Below, piece after piece: positions 8,229 to 14,336 of a stretch of DNA of 14,336 nucleotides. The stretch comes from DASYQV01 sp036005125 (GTDB lineage Bacteria > Acidobacteriota > Vicinamibacteria > Vicinamibacterales > UBA2999): NCBI GenBank assembly GCA_036005125.1, contig DASYQV010000230.1, positions 1-14,336 on the forward strand, given 5' to 3'. Under the pieces are notes generated by a model. It was not told the origin of the DNA. It was given only the letters and a program-made list of their open reading frames with translations, and made no database searches. The translations under genes were made by a program, and so were the position numbers. The number at the start of each line of letters is the position of its first letter. Position 1 is the stretch's first letter.

Positions 8229-8420
8229 TCAATCGCGCGTCGTGACGACGGGATTCACAGACGACACGGCGAGGACGATGCCGAGGCCGACCGCAATCAC
8301 GGCGGCAATCGCGATCCACACGCCAGGGATCTGACGCAGGATGCCGGACCGCCAGAGCGCGAGCACCGCGCCGAGCAGCAGAACGAAGTAGCCAACCAGG
8401 TACAGTCTCAGGAATCGCAT
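8229..8420 (-). CDS. Small two-helix membrane protein of unknown function
   Basis: The predicted protein has 63 residues, beginning MRFLRLYLVGYFVLL. Two hydrophobic segments (about residues 5-23 and 31-53) are joined by a short loop with WRSGILRQIPG, and the tail is short and polar (NPVVTTRD). I do not recognise a family. ATG at 8420 is preceded on the minus strand by CAGGT, a moderate ribosome site; the frame continues open upstream to 8477, but the extra residues are polar and unlike a protein start. It lies between ompA-like and bamA-like genes in the same direction, so it may be co-transcribed with the envelope genes and act in the inner membrane. The function cannot be inferred from sequence. 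Confidence 0.65.
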   Translation of the reverse strand: MRFLRLYLVGYFVLLLGAVLALWRSGILRQIPGVWIAIAAVIAVGLGIVLAVSSVNPVVTTRD

Positions 8421-8528
8421 ACCGACCTGCGTGCACGAGGTACGCCAAGTGCGGAAGCCAGGGCGGATCCCGCTCAACCGAGTCCGTCATGCGGACGCGA
8501 CGGGACCTGACGCAAGGCGCGTCGTTCA

Positions 8529-8673
8529 GCCACGAAGATCACAAAGTCTTAGCCACGAAGGTCACGAAGGTCACGAAGGTCACGAAGAAAAACCCGAAAC
8601 CTTCGTGTTCTTCGTGTCCTTCGTGGCCAGAACGTCGTGCCCTTCGTGGCCAAAACTTCGTGTCCCGCGTGGC
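8529..8673. repeat. Period-9 CACGAAGGT inverted repeat downstream of the ompA-like gene
   Basis: Nonamer units CACGAAGGT run at 8529-8587 and their complements (CTTCGTGTC, CTTCGTGGC) at 8600-8673. The best arms, 8552-8578 and 8601-8627, are 27 nt long with three mismatches and a 22-nt loop, giving a strong potential stem. The element begins 15 bp past the stop of the ompA-like gene on the minus strand, where it could block or protect the 3' end of that mRNA. Repeats of this sequence type are scattered in several GC-rich phyla; I know of no assigned function. Confidence 0.8.
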
Positions 8674-8688
8674 CTGACCGTTCAGTCG

Positions 8689-10368
8689 TTACTGCAGTCT
8701 CACCGTGAGCGCCGCACGGCGATTCAGTCGTCGCGTCTCCTCGCGGCTGTTGTCGTGCTTCGGCCGTTCCTCACCGTAGCTGACCGTCTGCATCCGGTCG
8801 GCCCCGATTCCGCGGTTCACGAGATACTCGCGGACTGCCTGCGAGCGGCGTTCGCCGAGCGCGAGGTTGTATTCGGCCGTGCCGATGTTGCAGGTGTGAC
8901 CCTCGATCGTGATGCGCATCGTTGCGTTGGCGCGCAGCGTGTTGATGGCATCATCCAGAATCCTCACCGCGTCCGGTCGCAGACTGTAGCGATCGAAGTC
9001 GAAGTGCACGTCTTCGAACTCCACGACCTTCACGGCCGGTCTCACCACCTGGGCGGTCACCGTGCTCGTTCCACGACCGCCACGGTTGTCCTCGACGGTA
9101 ACGGTGAGCGGGACATTGCCCTCCTGATCCGGTGCCGTCCATGTCGTCCTCGGCGCATTCGGCGTCCCGAACGTGCCCGCGGGAGCGCTCCATCGGTACG
9201 TCAGCGGATCCTTGTCCGGATCGGTGGCCTCGACACTGAGCTGCGCGCTCTGGCCCGGCGACAAGATGCACGGATCGCACTTGATCGGCCCGACGATCGG
9301 GTTCTGGTTGGGCGGCGGGGGCGGCGGCGGTGTGGGCGGTGCCGGTGGCGGTGGCGGCGGGGGTGGTGGCGGCGGCGGTGGCGGCACGTACTGCTTCACG
9401 CCGGGCGAGTAGCCAACGCGGACGTCGAACCCCCATTCGTGGTCGTGCGCATTGACACCTCCGACCAGGTGATCGCCGGTGCCAGCCGACCAGTTCAGGC
9501 CGCCGTGGACGAACCAGCCGCGGGACGACTGGAAGACCGCGCCGAATTTGACGTTCGCGGGATCGTGAATCCGGCTGAGAAGCGGCGCGATGCTTCCGTC
9601 TTCGGCGATGAAGGGCGGCGTGCGGAGTTCGGTATTGTCCTTGATGACCCACTCGCCCTGCCACTCCACGAGCGCCCGCAACGGGGAGCGGCTGGGAAAG
9701 GTGGCGCCCAGGCCCCACTTTGCGCCATCGGACACTTTGAAATCGTCCGGTTGTTGACGCAACACCGCGCCGGCCGTTCCCGTCAACTCGACCTGTCGAT
9801 TGAATTCGCGACTGGCGACGAGGTCGAACTCGCCAACCATTTTGTTGGTGCTGGCCCATGACGATCCGGACGGGAACGATACCATCGCGCGCGCGGCAAG
9901 CCCCATGGCGTCATTGCGCGACTGCGAAATGAAGTTCCATTTCCCGCCAACGATGACCGGACCACCCAGCGTCTTGGACCAGGCTCGTCGTAGATACGGG
10001 TACTCATTCGAGACGCCGCCGAACACGCTGTCGGTCGGAACGAACATCGGGCTGCGCACGCTGCGGTCGAGGCGCACCACGCGCCACGACCCGAAGAGCT
10101 CCAATCGGTCGCTCACGCCGAACGCAGCCGTGACACCGATCTGGGCGACATCGGTCAGCCCTTCGCGAAGATCGAAGTTCGCGCGATACACGCTCGCCGA
10201 TACCTTGCGCGCGGGGAGCGTTTCCGCCGTGGGCACGAACCACAGACCGGTGTCACCGTAGAACGTGGGCAGTGCCGGACGGCTTTCGCCAGACACTCCC
10301 TGAGCACTGCTCGACGCCACCGCGATGATGGTCATCAGCAGCGCGCAACACACTGTACGCACGAACAC
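8689..10368 (-). CDS. OmpA-family outer-membrane protein: N-terminal beta domain, poly-Pro linker, PKD-like domain, OmpA C-terminal domain
   Basis: I predict 559 residues. A Sec signal peptide (about 1-23, ending SSAQG) is followed by about 300 residues of beta-rich sequence with alternating aromatic strands, probably a membrane beta-barrel. Next come a linker of nearly pure proline (about 328-353), a PKD/Ig-like domain (about 355-443, with DPDKDPLTYRWSAPAG) and an OmpA-type C-terminal domain (about 445-559). OmpA domains bind peptidoglycan non-covalently and tie the outer membrane to the wall. The helix motif YNLALGERRSQAV and a late NRRA are present, but the Asp that normally contacts diaminopimelate in GHTD is Cys here (GHTCNIG). 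The GTG start at 10368 follows AGAGG on the minus strand at suitable spacing and gives the signal peptide. It lies 51 bp after the KGG gene in the same direction. Confidence 0.9.
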   Translation of the reverse strand: MFVRTVCCALLMTIIAVASSSAQGVSGESRPALPTFYGDTGLWFVPTAETLPARKVSASVYRANFDLREGLTDVAQIGVTAAFGVSDRLELFGSWRVVRLDRSVRSPMFVPTDSVFGGVSNEYPYLRRAWSKTLGGPVIVGGKWNFISQSRNDAMGLAARAMVSFPSGSSWASTNKMVGEFDLVASREFNRQVELTGTAGAVLRQQPDDFKVSDGAKWGLGATFPSRSPLRALVEWQGEWVIKDNTELRTPPFIAEDGSIAPLLSRIHDPANVKFGAVFQSSRGWFVHGGLNWSAGTGDHLVGGVNAHDHEWGFDVRVGYSPGVKQYVPPPPPPPPPPPPPPAPPTPPPPPPPNQNPIVGPIKCDPCILSPGQSAQLSVEATDPDKDPLTYRWSAPAGTFGTPNAPRTTWTAPDQEGNVPLTVTVEDNRGGRGTSTVTAQVVRPAVKVVEFEDVHFDFDRYSLRPDAVRILDDAINTLRANATMRITIEGHTCNIGTAEYNLALGERRSQAVREYLVNRGIGADRMQTVSYGEERPKHDNSREETRRLNRRAALTVRLQ

Positions 10369-10419
10369 ACCGCCTCTCTTTCCGGTCGTTGTCGAAGACG
10401 CCGGGCGAGCGAAGGGGGC

Positions 10420-10683
10420 TCAGCCCACCCGGCTCGGCTCCGAACCGGAGGCAGGAGCCGTTGCACCATTATTCATCTCCGAGGCCACGGTCGGAATCAG
10501 TCGTCCGCGACCGCCACGGCTGATCTGGCCGCCCTTGCGGCCGGCCGCGCGAGCCTCGTCCGGCGTCCACTCGTGGGCAGTGCCCTTCTCGTGGGCCGCA
10601 CGACCACCCTTGCTGGCGATCTCGCGCTGCTTCTCCGGGGACATCGATGCAAACCCGCGACGTTCTTTACGCACTCCGTCCAC
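10420..10683 (-). CDS. KGG-domain stress-type protein
   Basis: The predicted protein has 87 hydrophilic residues. It carries the KGG family pattern: GFASMSPEKQREIASKGG (about 10-27), then AAHEKGTAHEWTPDEARAAG (29-48) and a second RKGGQISRGGRGR (49-61). Proteins of this kind (GsiB/con-10-like) are small, glycine- and lysine-rich and are often induced by starvation or dryness; their biochemical role is not settled. The GTG start at 10683 is decided by a perfect AGGAGG (complement of 10690-10695) six bases upstream. That ribosome site and start lie inside the last codons of the proline-rich gene, with a 17-bp overlap, which suggests translational coupling. Confidence 0.88.
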   Translation of the reverse strand: MDGVRKERRGFASMSPEKQREIASKGGRAAHEKGTAHEWTPDEARAAGRKGGQISRGGRGRLIPTVASEMNNGATAPASGSEPSRVG

Positions 10684-10849
10684 AGCTTTCCTCCTGACTG
10701 GCTCGCGTCACGTAAGGCCCCGCCGGCCCAGGATCCGGTCGGGGATCCTGAATCGGTACGGGCGGCGGTTCGGTGGGCGGGGTTTCCGGCGTGTCGTCCC
10801 GATCGCGTTCGTCGGGTCCTTTGGGCGGAGGGGGGTGTGGCTCGCTCAC
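10667..10849 (-). CDS. Small proline-rich, acidic hypothetical protein
   Basis: The predicted protein has 60 residues, starting at GTG: MSEPHPPPPKGPDERDRD, then TPETPPTEPPPVP and a Pro-rich C-terminal half ending in QEESCGRSA. It has no membrane segment or known domain and is probably disordered. The start is supported by GGAG (complement of 10855-10858) five bases upstream; the frame stays open well beyond it to 11152, but that extension has no protein-like character and crosses the divergent control region. The gene overlaps the KGG start by 17 bp and so is probably the first gene of the operon. Short proline-rich proteins of this style are common as hypotheticals in environmental bacteria; I cannot assign a function. 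Confidence 0.6.
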   Translation of the reverse strand: MSEPHPPPPKGPDERDRDDTPETPPTEPPPVPIQDPRPDPGPAGPYVTRASQEESCGRSA

Positions 10850-11150
10850 CGATACTCCGTTCGGCGTCCGCGGTCGTTGCGAACTCGACCGCAGCAACGC
10901 ATCGACGCCGTCGCTACAAGCCGCATGCCACCCCGGCCAGAAAGGATGAATGCGTAAACGTTTGTGTACGAACAGTTTGCAGGCTTTGCCCGAAATGTGT
11001 CGCCGGTTTCCCTGATGCGATTCGCGACAGTTGAGCTTGGAAAGCGTGATCTTTTTGTACGGACGGGCCTCGTCGAGTACCATCGGGAGCATGAATGAAT
11101 GCGGTCCGTCTCCCCAGAACCAGGCGCCGGCTGGCAACACCAGCGGCCGC
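10850..11150. promoter_or_regulatory. Divergent intergenic region between the proline-rich/KGG operon and yggX
   Basis: The two flanking transcription units point away from each other, so both promoters should lie here. For yggX, TTGAGC (11031-11036) followed 18 bases later by TTGTAC is a weak sigma70-like match. An 8-bp palindrome AAACGTTT (10956-10963) sits within GCGTAAACGTTTGTGTACG and is a possible operator, though a site this short arises by chance. Composition drops in GC around 10945-11070, as expected for a promoter zone. None of these elements is convincing alone. Confidence 0.35.
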
Positions 11151-11417
11151 ATGGTGCACTGCGTGAAATTCCAGAAAGACCTGCCCGGGCTCGACGCCCC
11201 TCCCTGGCCCGGCGAGCTGGGCCAGCGGATCTACCAGACCGTGTCGGTGCAGGCCTGGAAGATGTGGGAAGACCGGATGAAGATGATTCTGAACGAGTAC
11301 CGCCTGATGCCGTGGCAGAAGGAGGCGCAGGAATTGATCGGGCGGCACATGGAAGACTTCTTCTTCGGCGAAGGCGCGGCGCTTCCGCCAGGCTACGTTC
11401 CGCAGCAATCGAAATAG
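11151..11417 (+). CDS. yggX: YggX-family Fe(2+)-trafficking / oxidative damage protection protein
   Basis: The predicted protein has 88 residues, the normal length for the family. Conserved landmarks are in order: MVHCVKF with the N-terminal Cys4, GLDAPPWPGELGQRIY (13-28), VQAWKMWEDRMKMILNEYRL (33-52) and FFFGEGAALPPGYVP (70-84). YggX proteins are cytosolic, protect Fe-S clusters from oxidants and are proposed to handle ferrous iron. The start is not certain. Homologues usually begin two or three residues before the Val-x-Cys, and the in-frame Ser-Gly-Arg just upstream would fit; ATG at 11091 would add 20 residues, but its GGGAG sits only one base from the start codon. It is the only gene on the plus strand and ends 31 bp from the convergent ATP-grasp gene. 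Confidence 0.9.
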   Translation: MVHCVKFQKDLPGLDAPPWPGELGQRIYQTVSVQAWKMWEDRMKMILNEYRLMPWQKEAQELIGRHMEDFFFGEGAALPPGYVPQQSK

Positions 11418-11420
11418 GAA

Positions 11421-11437
11421 CCCTGGGCTCAGGGCTT
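11421..11437. terminator. Short hairpin between convergent yggX and ATP-grasp genes
   Basis: CCCTGGGCTCAGGG forms a 5-bp stem with a 4-nt loop, followed by CTTCGGGC. It lies four bases past the yggX stop and within the 31-bp gap to the opposing stop codon, so it could serve either transcript. It lacks a T-tract, so it is a weak terminator candidate. It also shares GGGCTCAGGGCTT with the repeat beyond tamB (1606-1618) and may be a fragment of that repeat family. Confidence 0.35.
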
Positions 11438-11448
11438 CGGGCATCTCG

Positions 11449-12753
11449 CTACGCCGTGACCGGGAAATCCCGGTCGATCACAAACCGCAATCGCGCGTGC
11501 GCGTCTCGAAGCGCGGACACCACGACGTCCGGCTGCGGCCCACGCGCGAAGATGAATCCAAGATAGCTCTTTCCTTCCGGCAGCGGCACAAGTAGTTGAT
11601 CGGGCTTCACAGTGATCTGCAGGTCGTCGACACCGGCCACGGCGCGGGCGGTATCCGCCCCGTCCACACCCCGGTAGATGCCGCGACGGGGAATGGGAAT
11701 CATCATGACACCTGAAGCCGCCGTGTCGCGGGTGTAGACGCTGACATCTTCGCGGAGCGCGTGACGCAGGAGCAGTTCCTCCAACGCAATGGTCCCGTTG
11801 TCACCGGTCGGGACGCGGCGATCGGTGTTCATGAATCGTAGCGCACGCGCACACAATCCGCCAATGGGTCGCGCGGCGACTTCGAGCACGAACACACCCC
11901 CGGGATTGACGCGGCATTCGGCGTGAACCGGGCCGTGGCGCAGCCCCAGCGCACGAGCCGCGGCGGCCACCGCGGCGCCGAGCGCCGGCTGCGCCGCCTC
12001 CACACAGACCGGCGGCGTGACGTAGATCGTCTCCTCGAAGAAGGGACCGTCGAGCGGGTCGGGTTTGTCGAAGAGCGCGAGCGGGCGCAGCATACCACCA
12101 TCGAGCAGGCCTTCGAACGCATATTCACGGCCCGGGATGAACGACTCGATCATCAGCGAGTCGTGCGCCCGATCGCGTTCCATGCGCACGTCGGCCGCGT
12201 GGAGCAGCGCGCGGATTCGTGTGAATGCCGCCGTGAACTCCGCTCGATCGTCGGCGCGGATGACACCACGCGAGCCCGAGAGAGCCAGCGGCTTGAGCAC
12301 GCACGGATACGGCACGTCGCCGGCCATCGATGCAGGATCGCACGCGAGCGGGACCGACCGGAACCACGGTACCGGCAATCCGGCCGCGCGCAGCGCGAGG
12401 CGGGTCTCGAGCTTGTTCCGGCTGGCGGAGGCGGCATCCGGCGGATTGCCCGGCAGGCCCAGCGCCTGCGCCGCGCGAGCCGCCACGACGGTCGGACGAT
12501 CGCCAACGGCCAGGACGCCCCAGAGCGGCGCGTCCTTCACGGCCTCGACGATCGTCCGAACAGAGAGCTCCTCATCGTGGAACCGGACCGGAATGGCCTG
12601 GTCCCACCACGGATCCTCGAGCTGATCGCATCGATCCGTCGCGAAGACCAGACGCACGCCCAGCTTCCCGGCCGCCTCGCCAAAGGAGCGGGTCTGGTAG
12701 CCGGTCGTGGTCGCCACGAGCAGCACACGCCGCGCATCAGAATCAGCGCTCAC
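11449..12753 (-). CDS. ATP-grasp domain protein, partner of the radical SAM selenoprotein gene
   Basis: The predicted protein has 434 residues. A pre-ATP-grasp region with a Rossmann-like start (RVLLVATTTGY, 9-19) leads to ATP-grasp motifs: PCVLKPLALSGSRGV (150-164, Lys154 and the glycine-rich loop), MIESFIPGREYAFEG (201-215), HAECRVNPGGVFVLE (278-292) and EVAARPIGG (291-299, Glu and Arg for metal and nucleotide). ATP-grasp enzymes join a carboxylate to an amine or thiol through an acyl phosphate; the substrate is unknown here. The closest style is the carboxylate-amine ligase branch. The GTG start at 12753 directly follows the heptamer repeats, whose GGGCAAAG supplies the only ribosome-site-like sequence. 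The radical SAM gene lies 123 bp upstream in the same direction, and I infer a shared pathway. Confidence 0.88.
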   Translation of the reverse strand: MSADSDARRVLLVATTTGYQTRSFGEAAGKLGVRLVFATDRCDQLEDPWWDQAIPVRFHDEELSVRTIVEAVKDAPLWGVLAVGDRPTVVAARAAQALGLPGNPPDAASASRNKLETRLALRAAGLPVPWFRSVPLACDPASMAGDVPYPCVLKPLALSGSRGVIRADDRAEFTAAFTRIRALLHAADVRMERDRAHDSLMIESFIPGREYAFEGLLDGGMLRPLALFDKPDPLDGPFFEETIYVTPPVCVEAAQPALGAAVAAAARALGLRHGPVHAECRVNPGGVFVLEVAARPIGGLCARALRFMNTDRRVPTGDNGTIALEELLLRHALREDVSVYTRDTAASGVMMIPIPRRGIYRGVDGADTARAVAGVDDLQITVKPDQLLVPLPEGKSYLGFIFARGPQPDVVVSALRDAHARLRFVIDRDFPVTA

Positions 12754-12755
12754 CT

Positions 12756-12876
12756 TTGCCCATTGCCCTTTTGCCCTTTGCCTTTGCCCTTGCCCTTTGC
12801 CCTTTGCCCTTTGCCCTTTGCCCTTTGACCTTTGACCTTTGTGACCTTTGACCTTTGCCCTTTGACCTTTGACCTA
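12756..12876. repeat. Period-7 CCTTTGC/CCTTTGA tandem repeat
   Basis: About seventeen heptamer units, CCCTTTG or CCTTTGA with small variations, fill the whole gap between the radical SAM stop (TAA, 12877-12879) and the ATP-grasp start. Unlike other repeats in the window all units run in one direction. On the coding (minus) strand they read GGGCAAA/GGTCAAA, a purine-rich run with several weak ribosome-site look-alikes. Unit number may vary between strains by slippage. Tandem heptamers of this type recall the STRR repeats known from filamentous cyanobacteria, but the sequence differs. Confidence 0.85.
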
Positions 12877-14336
12877 TTAAACCAGAGCCACCTGCTCCGG
12901 GTTGGGCTCCGCTCAACAGTACCAGGGCTCGTTCAAGTACGGCACGGTCGCACGATTGGGGCCCCCACCGCGCGTTGTGTGCGCGGTGGGGGAGTGGTTG
13001 CGGGCGGGACGCGGCGTGGCCCGGACGCGGCCTGCCGCATCGCAGGCCACGTCTCGCACCGCCTGGAATGTCGCGCCTCGCGAGGCGCCGATGCCCACGC
13101 CGACGACATCCATCACCGCAGCATGCAGCCGATCCACGCGCCCATCCTCATGGCGCCACGGCCATGTCAGCGATGCGCCACCGAACGGCTGCAGGACTCT
13201 GCGGATGTCGGGCAGATCGAGGAGCGGCGATCCGGCGGTCACCAGCAGGCGGATCGCGAGCTGGATCGGAGCGACGTGCTCGACCAGGCCGTGGTGCGCA
13301 ATCGTCTCGAGCAGCTCGACGTAGCCGTCAATCGTCGTCCACGGTGTGAACGGGATGAACGTCGGCGAGAGGGTCAGGTCCGCGGCGCGGCAGAGATCCA
13401 GCGCGCGGATGAAGTCGTCGCGCGTGTGGCCCTTCGCGAGCTTCCGCAGCACCTCGTCGTCTATTGACTCGACGGCGCTCGTCACGAACAGGCACCCTGT
13501 GTCGGCGAGCAGCGGCAGCAGGTCGGCGTGCCGGAGCAGATGCTCGATCTTGATGGTCACGTCATACGTCACGCCCGCGACGACTGCCGCGAGGCGCTCG
13601 ACGACACGCCGCGCGTGCGAAGGACCGTTGAAGAAATCAGGATCGCCAAAGGAGATGTGCTGCGCGCCAGCCGCGACCTGCGCACGTACGTCCTCGACGA
13701 CAACGTCGACCGGCACCACACGGAATTGGCCCTGATAGACCGGCACGACCGGGCAATGGCGGCACAGGTGTTTGCATCCGCGCGTCGCATCGGTTGCACC
13801 CACCACACGGCGGCTGCCGTCGGGCATCTCCAGCGAGGCGTATCGCGCGAGGGGAGGCAATCCGGAGCGGTCGGGGCTGATGAGCGACAGCCTTGGAATT
13901 TGTGATTTGTGATGTGTGATTTGCGATTGGCTGGTGATTGATTGATTGGTGATTTGTGATTGATTTGTGATTTCCGATCGGCCCAGCGCAAGCGCGGTCA
14001 GCGCCTCTTCGTATTCCGCGCCGAGCACATGGTGCACACCGCGCGCGCGCAGCCATTCGCTGTTGAGCGCGGCATAGAGCCCGTAACAACAGACGCGGGC
14101 GGCAGGATTCACTCGCTGGACGCGCTCGATGAGGGGCACCGCCAGCCGCGTGGCGGTGTGCATCGGCAGGTAGAACGCTACGAGCGTCGCGTGCGCGATC
14201 TCCTCGTCGGTGAGGCGCGACTTCGAGACGTCAACGCAGGCGACCTCCACACCCTCGCGGCGCAGCCACGCAGCCGGCGAGGCCAGCCCGAACGGCTGAC
14301 GGCCGAGGTCATACGTCGAAATCAGCAGCGCCCGCA
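12877..14336 (-). CDS. CUAEP-tail radical SAM selenoprotein with B12-binding-like N-terminal domain (5' end one base outside the window)
   Basis: The frame runs from the right edge to TAA at 12877-12879 if TGA at 12913-12915 is read as selenocysteine. The last two bases of the window complete a ?TG codon followed by RALLISTYDLGRQPFGLASP, a natural N-terminus, giving 486 residues. Residues 1-118 resemble a B12-binding (Rossmann-like) domain; 120-148 come from an inserted repeat; the radical SAM motif Cys-X3-Cys-X2-Cys is at 188, 192 and 195 (CKHLCRHC), with later HISFGDPDFF and VTSAVESIDDEVL core segments. The C-terminus reads PWYC-Sec-AEPNPEQVALV, with Sec475 in the CUAEP motif known from a named family of radical SAM proteins whose members have Cys or Sec at this place. 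The radical SAM domain should bind a 4Fe-4S cluster and S-adenosylmethionine; substrate unknown. The ATP-grasp gene follows. Confidence 0.9.
12885..12915 (-). promoter_or_regulatory. Selenocysteine codon and bacterial SECIS-like stem-loop
   Basis: Reading the minus strand, TGA (12915-12913) is followed after three bases by a 25-nt stem-loop at 12909-12885: outer stem GAGCC / GGCTC (5 bp), a 2-nt bulge (CA), inner stem ACC / GGT, and a 7-nt loop CGGAGCA. The second and third loop bases are G, and the first of them lies 15 nt past the TGA. Bacterial SECIS elements have a small stem-loop right after UGA with a G at the start of the apical loop, which SelB binds. The fit is good but slightly short in distance. 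The motif lies within the translated tail, as bacterial SECIS do. Confidence 0.7.
13898..13978. repeat. GATTTGT-type repeat inserted in frame in the radical SAM gene
   Basis: About 80 bp of TGTGATTTGTGATG..., ATTGATTGGTGATTTGTG and similar units lie within the coding frame, with GC content far below the surrounding gene. On the minus strand they encode a low-complexity Gln/Ser/Thr/Ile/His linker (SEITNQSQITNQSITSQSQ and on) at residues 120-148. The length and phase keep the gene open. The position is the predicted interdomain linker, where an insertion could be tolerated. The same unit type fills the gap upstream of tamB at 6057-6234. Confidence 0.85.

Noticed and set aside
8431..9861. 476-residue plus-strand open frame
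   Set aside because: It is antisense to the ompA-like gene and crosses the nonamer repeats; its Gly-rich stretch is only the complement of the poly-Pro codons.
10667..11152. 161-residue version of the proline-rich protein
   Set aside because: The upstream 100 residues cross the divergent control region and lack protein character; the internal GTG at 10849 has a well-placed GGAG.
10914..11444. 176-residue minus-strand frame
   Set aside because: It is antisense to yggX, whose protein is clearly conserved.
11923..12828. 301-residue plus-strand frame
   Set aside because: It is antisense to the ATP-grasp gene and its tail is translated heptamer repeat.
12756..12876. CRISPR array
   Set aside because: Units are 7 nt and contiguous; there are no unique spacers or 25-40 nt direct repeats. 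The same applies to the other repeat blocks.
12913..12915. TGA as the true end of the radical SAM protein
   Set aside because: It splits a CUAEP motif, is followed by 11 sense codons to TAA, and has a SECIS-like stem-loop next to it; reading it as selenocysteine explains all three.

Overview
The window is about 14.3 kb of GC-rich chromosomal DNA from a Gram-negative (diderm) bacterium. An outer-membrane set of genes (a TamB-like protein, a BamA/TamA-superfamily lipoprotein and an OmpA-type protein with a long poly-Pro linker), a KGG-motif stress protein and a YggX homologue, together with many short-period palindromic repeats between genes, make me think of Acidobacteriota, perhaps Vicinamibacteria. 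That placement is an inference from style; no rRNA or marker gene is present to test it.

Layout. Bases 1-1700 hold no believable gene. They contain a GC-rich array of palindromic repeats, a 158-bp hairpin-rich block that interrupts one repeat copy and looks like a miniature mobile element, and a second large nested palindrome. From 1704 to 10849 all genes lie on the minus strand. In transcription order they are a 60-residue proline-rich protein, a KGG protein, the OmpA-family protein, a 63-residue membrane protein, the BamA/TamA-like protein and TamB. The one plus-strand gene, a YggX (Fe(2+)-trafficking) homologue at 11151-11417, faces an ATP-grasp gene at its 3' end. The right end, again on the minus strand, holds a B12-binding radical SAM gene followed by the ATP-grasp gene.

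The main result is in that last pair. The radical SAM frame appears to stop at a TGA at 12913-12915, but the bases around it read Cys-TGA-Ala-Glu-Pro and the frame stays open for 11 more codons to TAA at 12877. This is the C-terminal CUAEP signature of a known group of radical SAM selenoproteins, so the TGA is very probably selenocysteine. A 25-nt stem-loop directly after the TGA fits a bacterial SECIS. The start codon is almost certainly the ?TG whose last two bases are the last two bases of the window, so the gene is complete except for one base. With the ATP-grasp ligase-like gene it looks like a two-gene enzymatic pathway of unknown product.

A second theme is the density of short-period repeats (7- or 9-nt unit), mostly arranged as inverted arms. 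At least five unrelated sequence families occupy almost every larger intergenic gap. One copy lies in frame inside the radical SAM gene, between its B12-binding and radical SAM domains, and another lies directly against the tamB start, where no Shine-Dalgarno sequence is visible.
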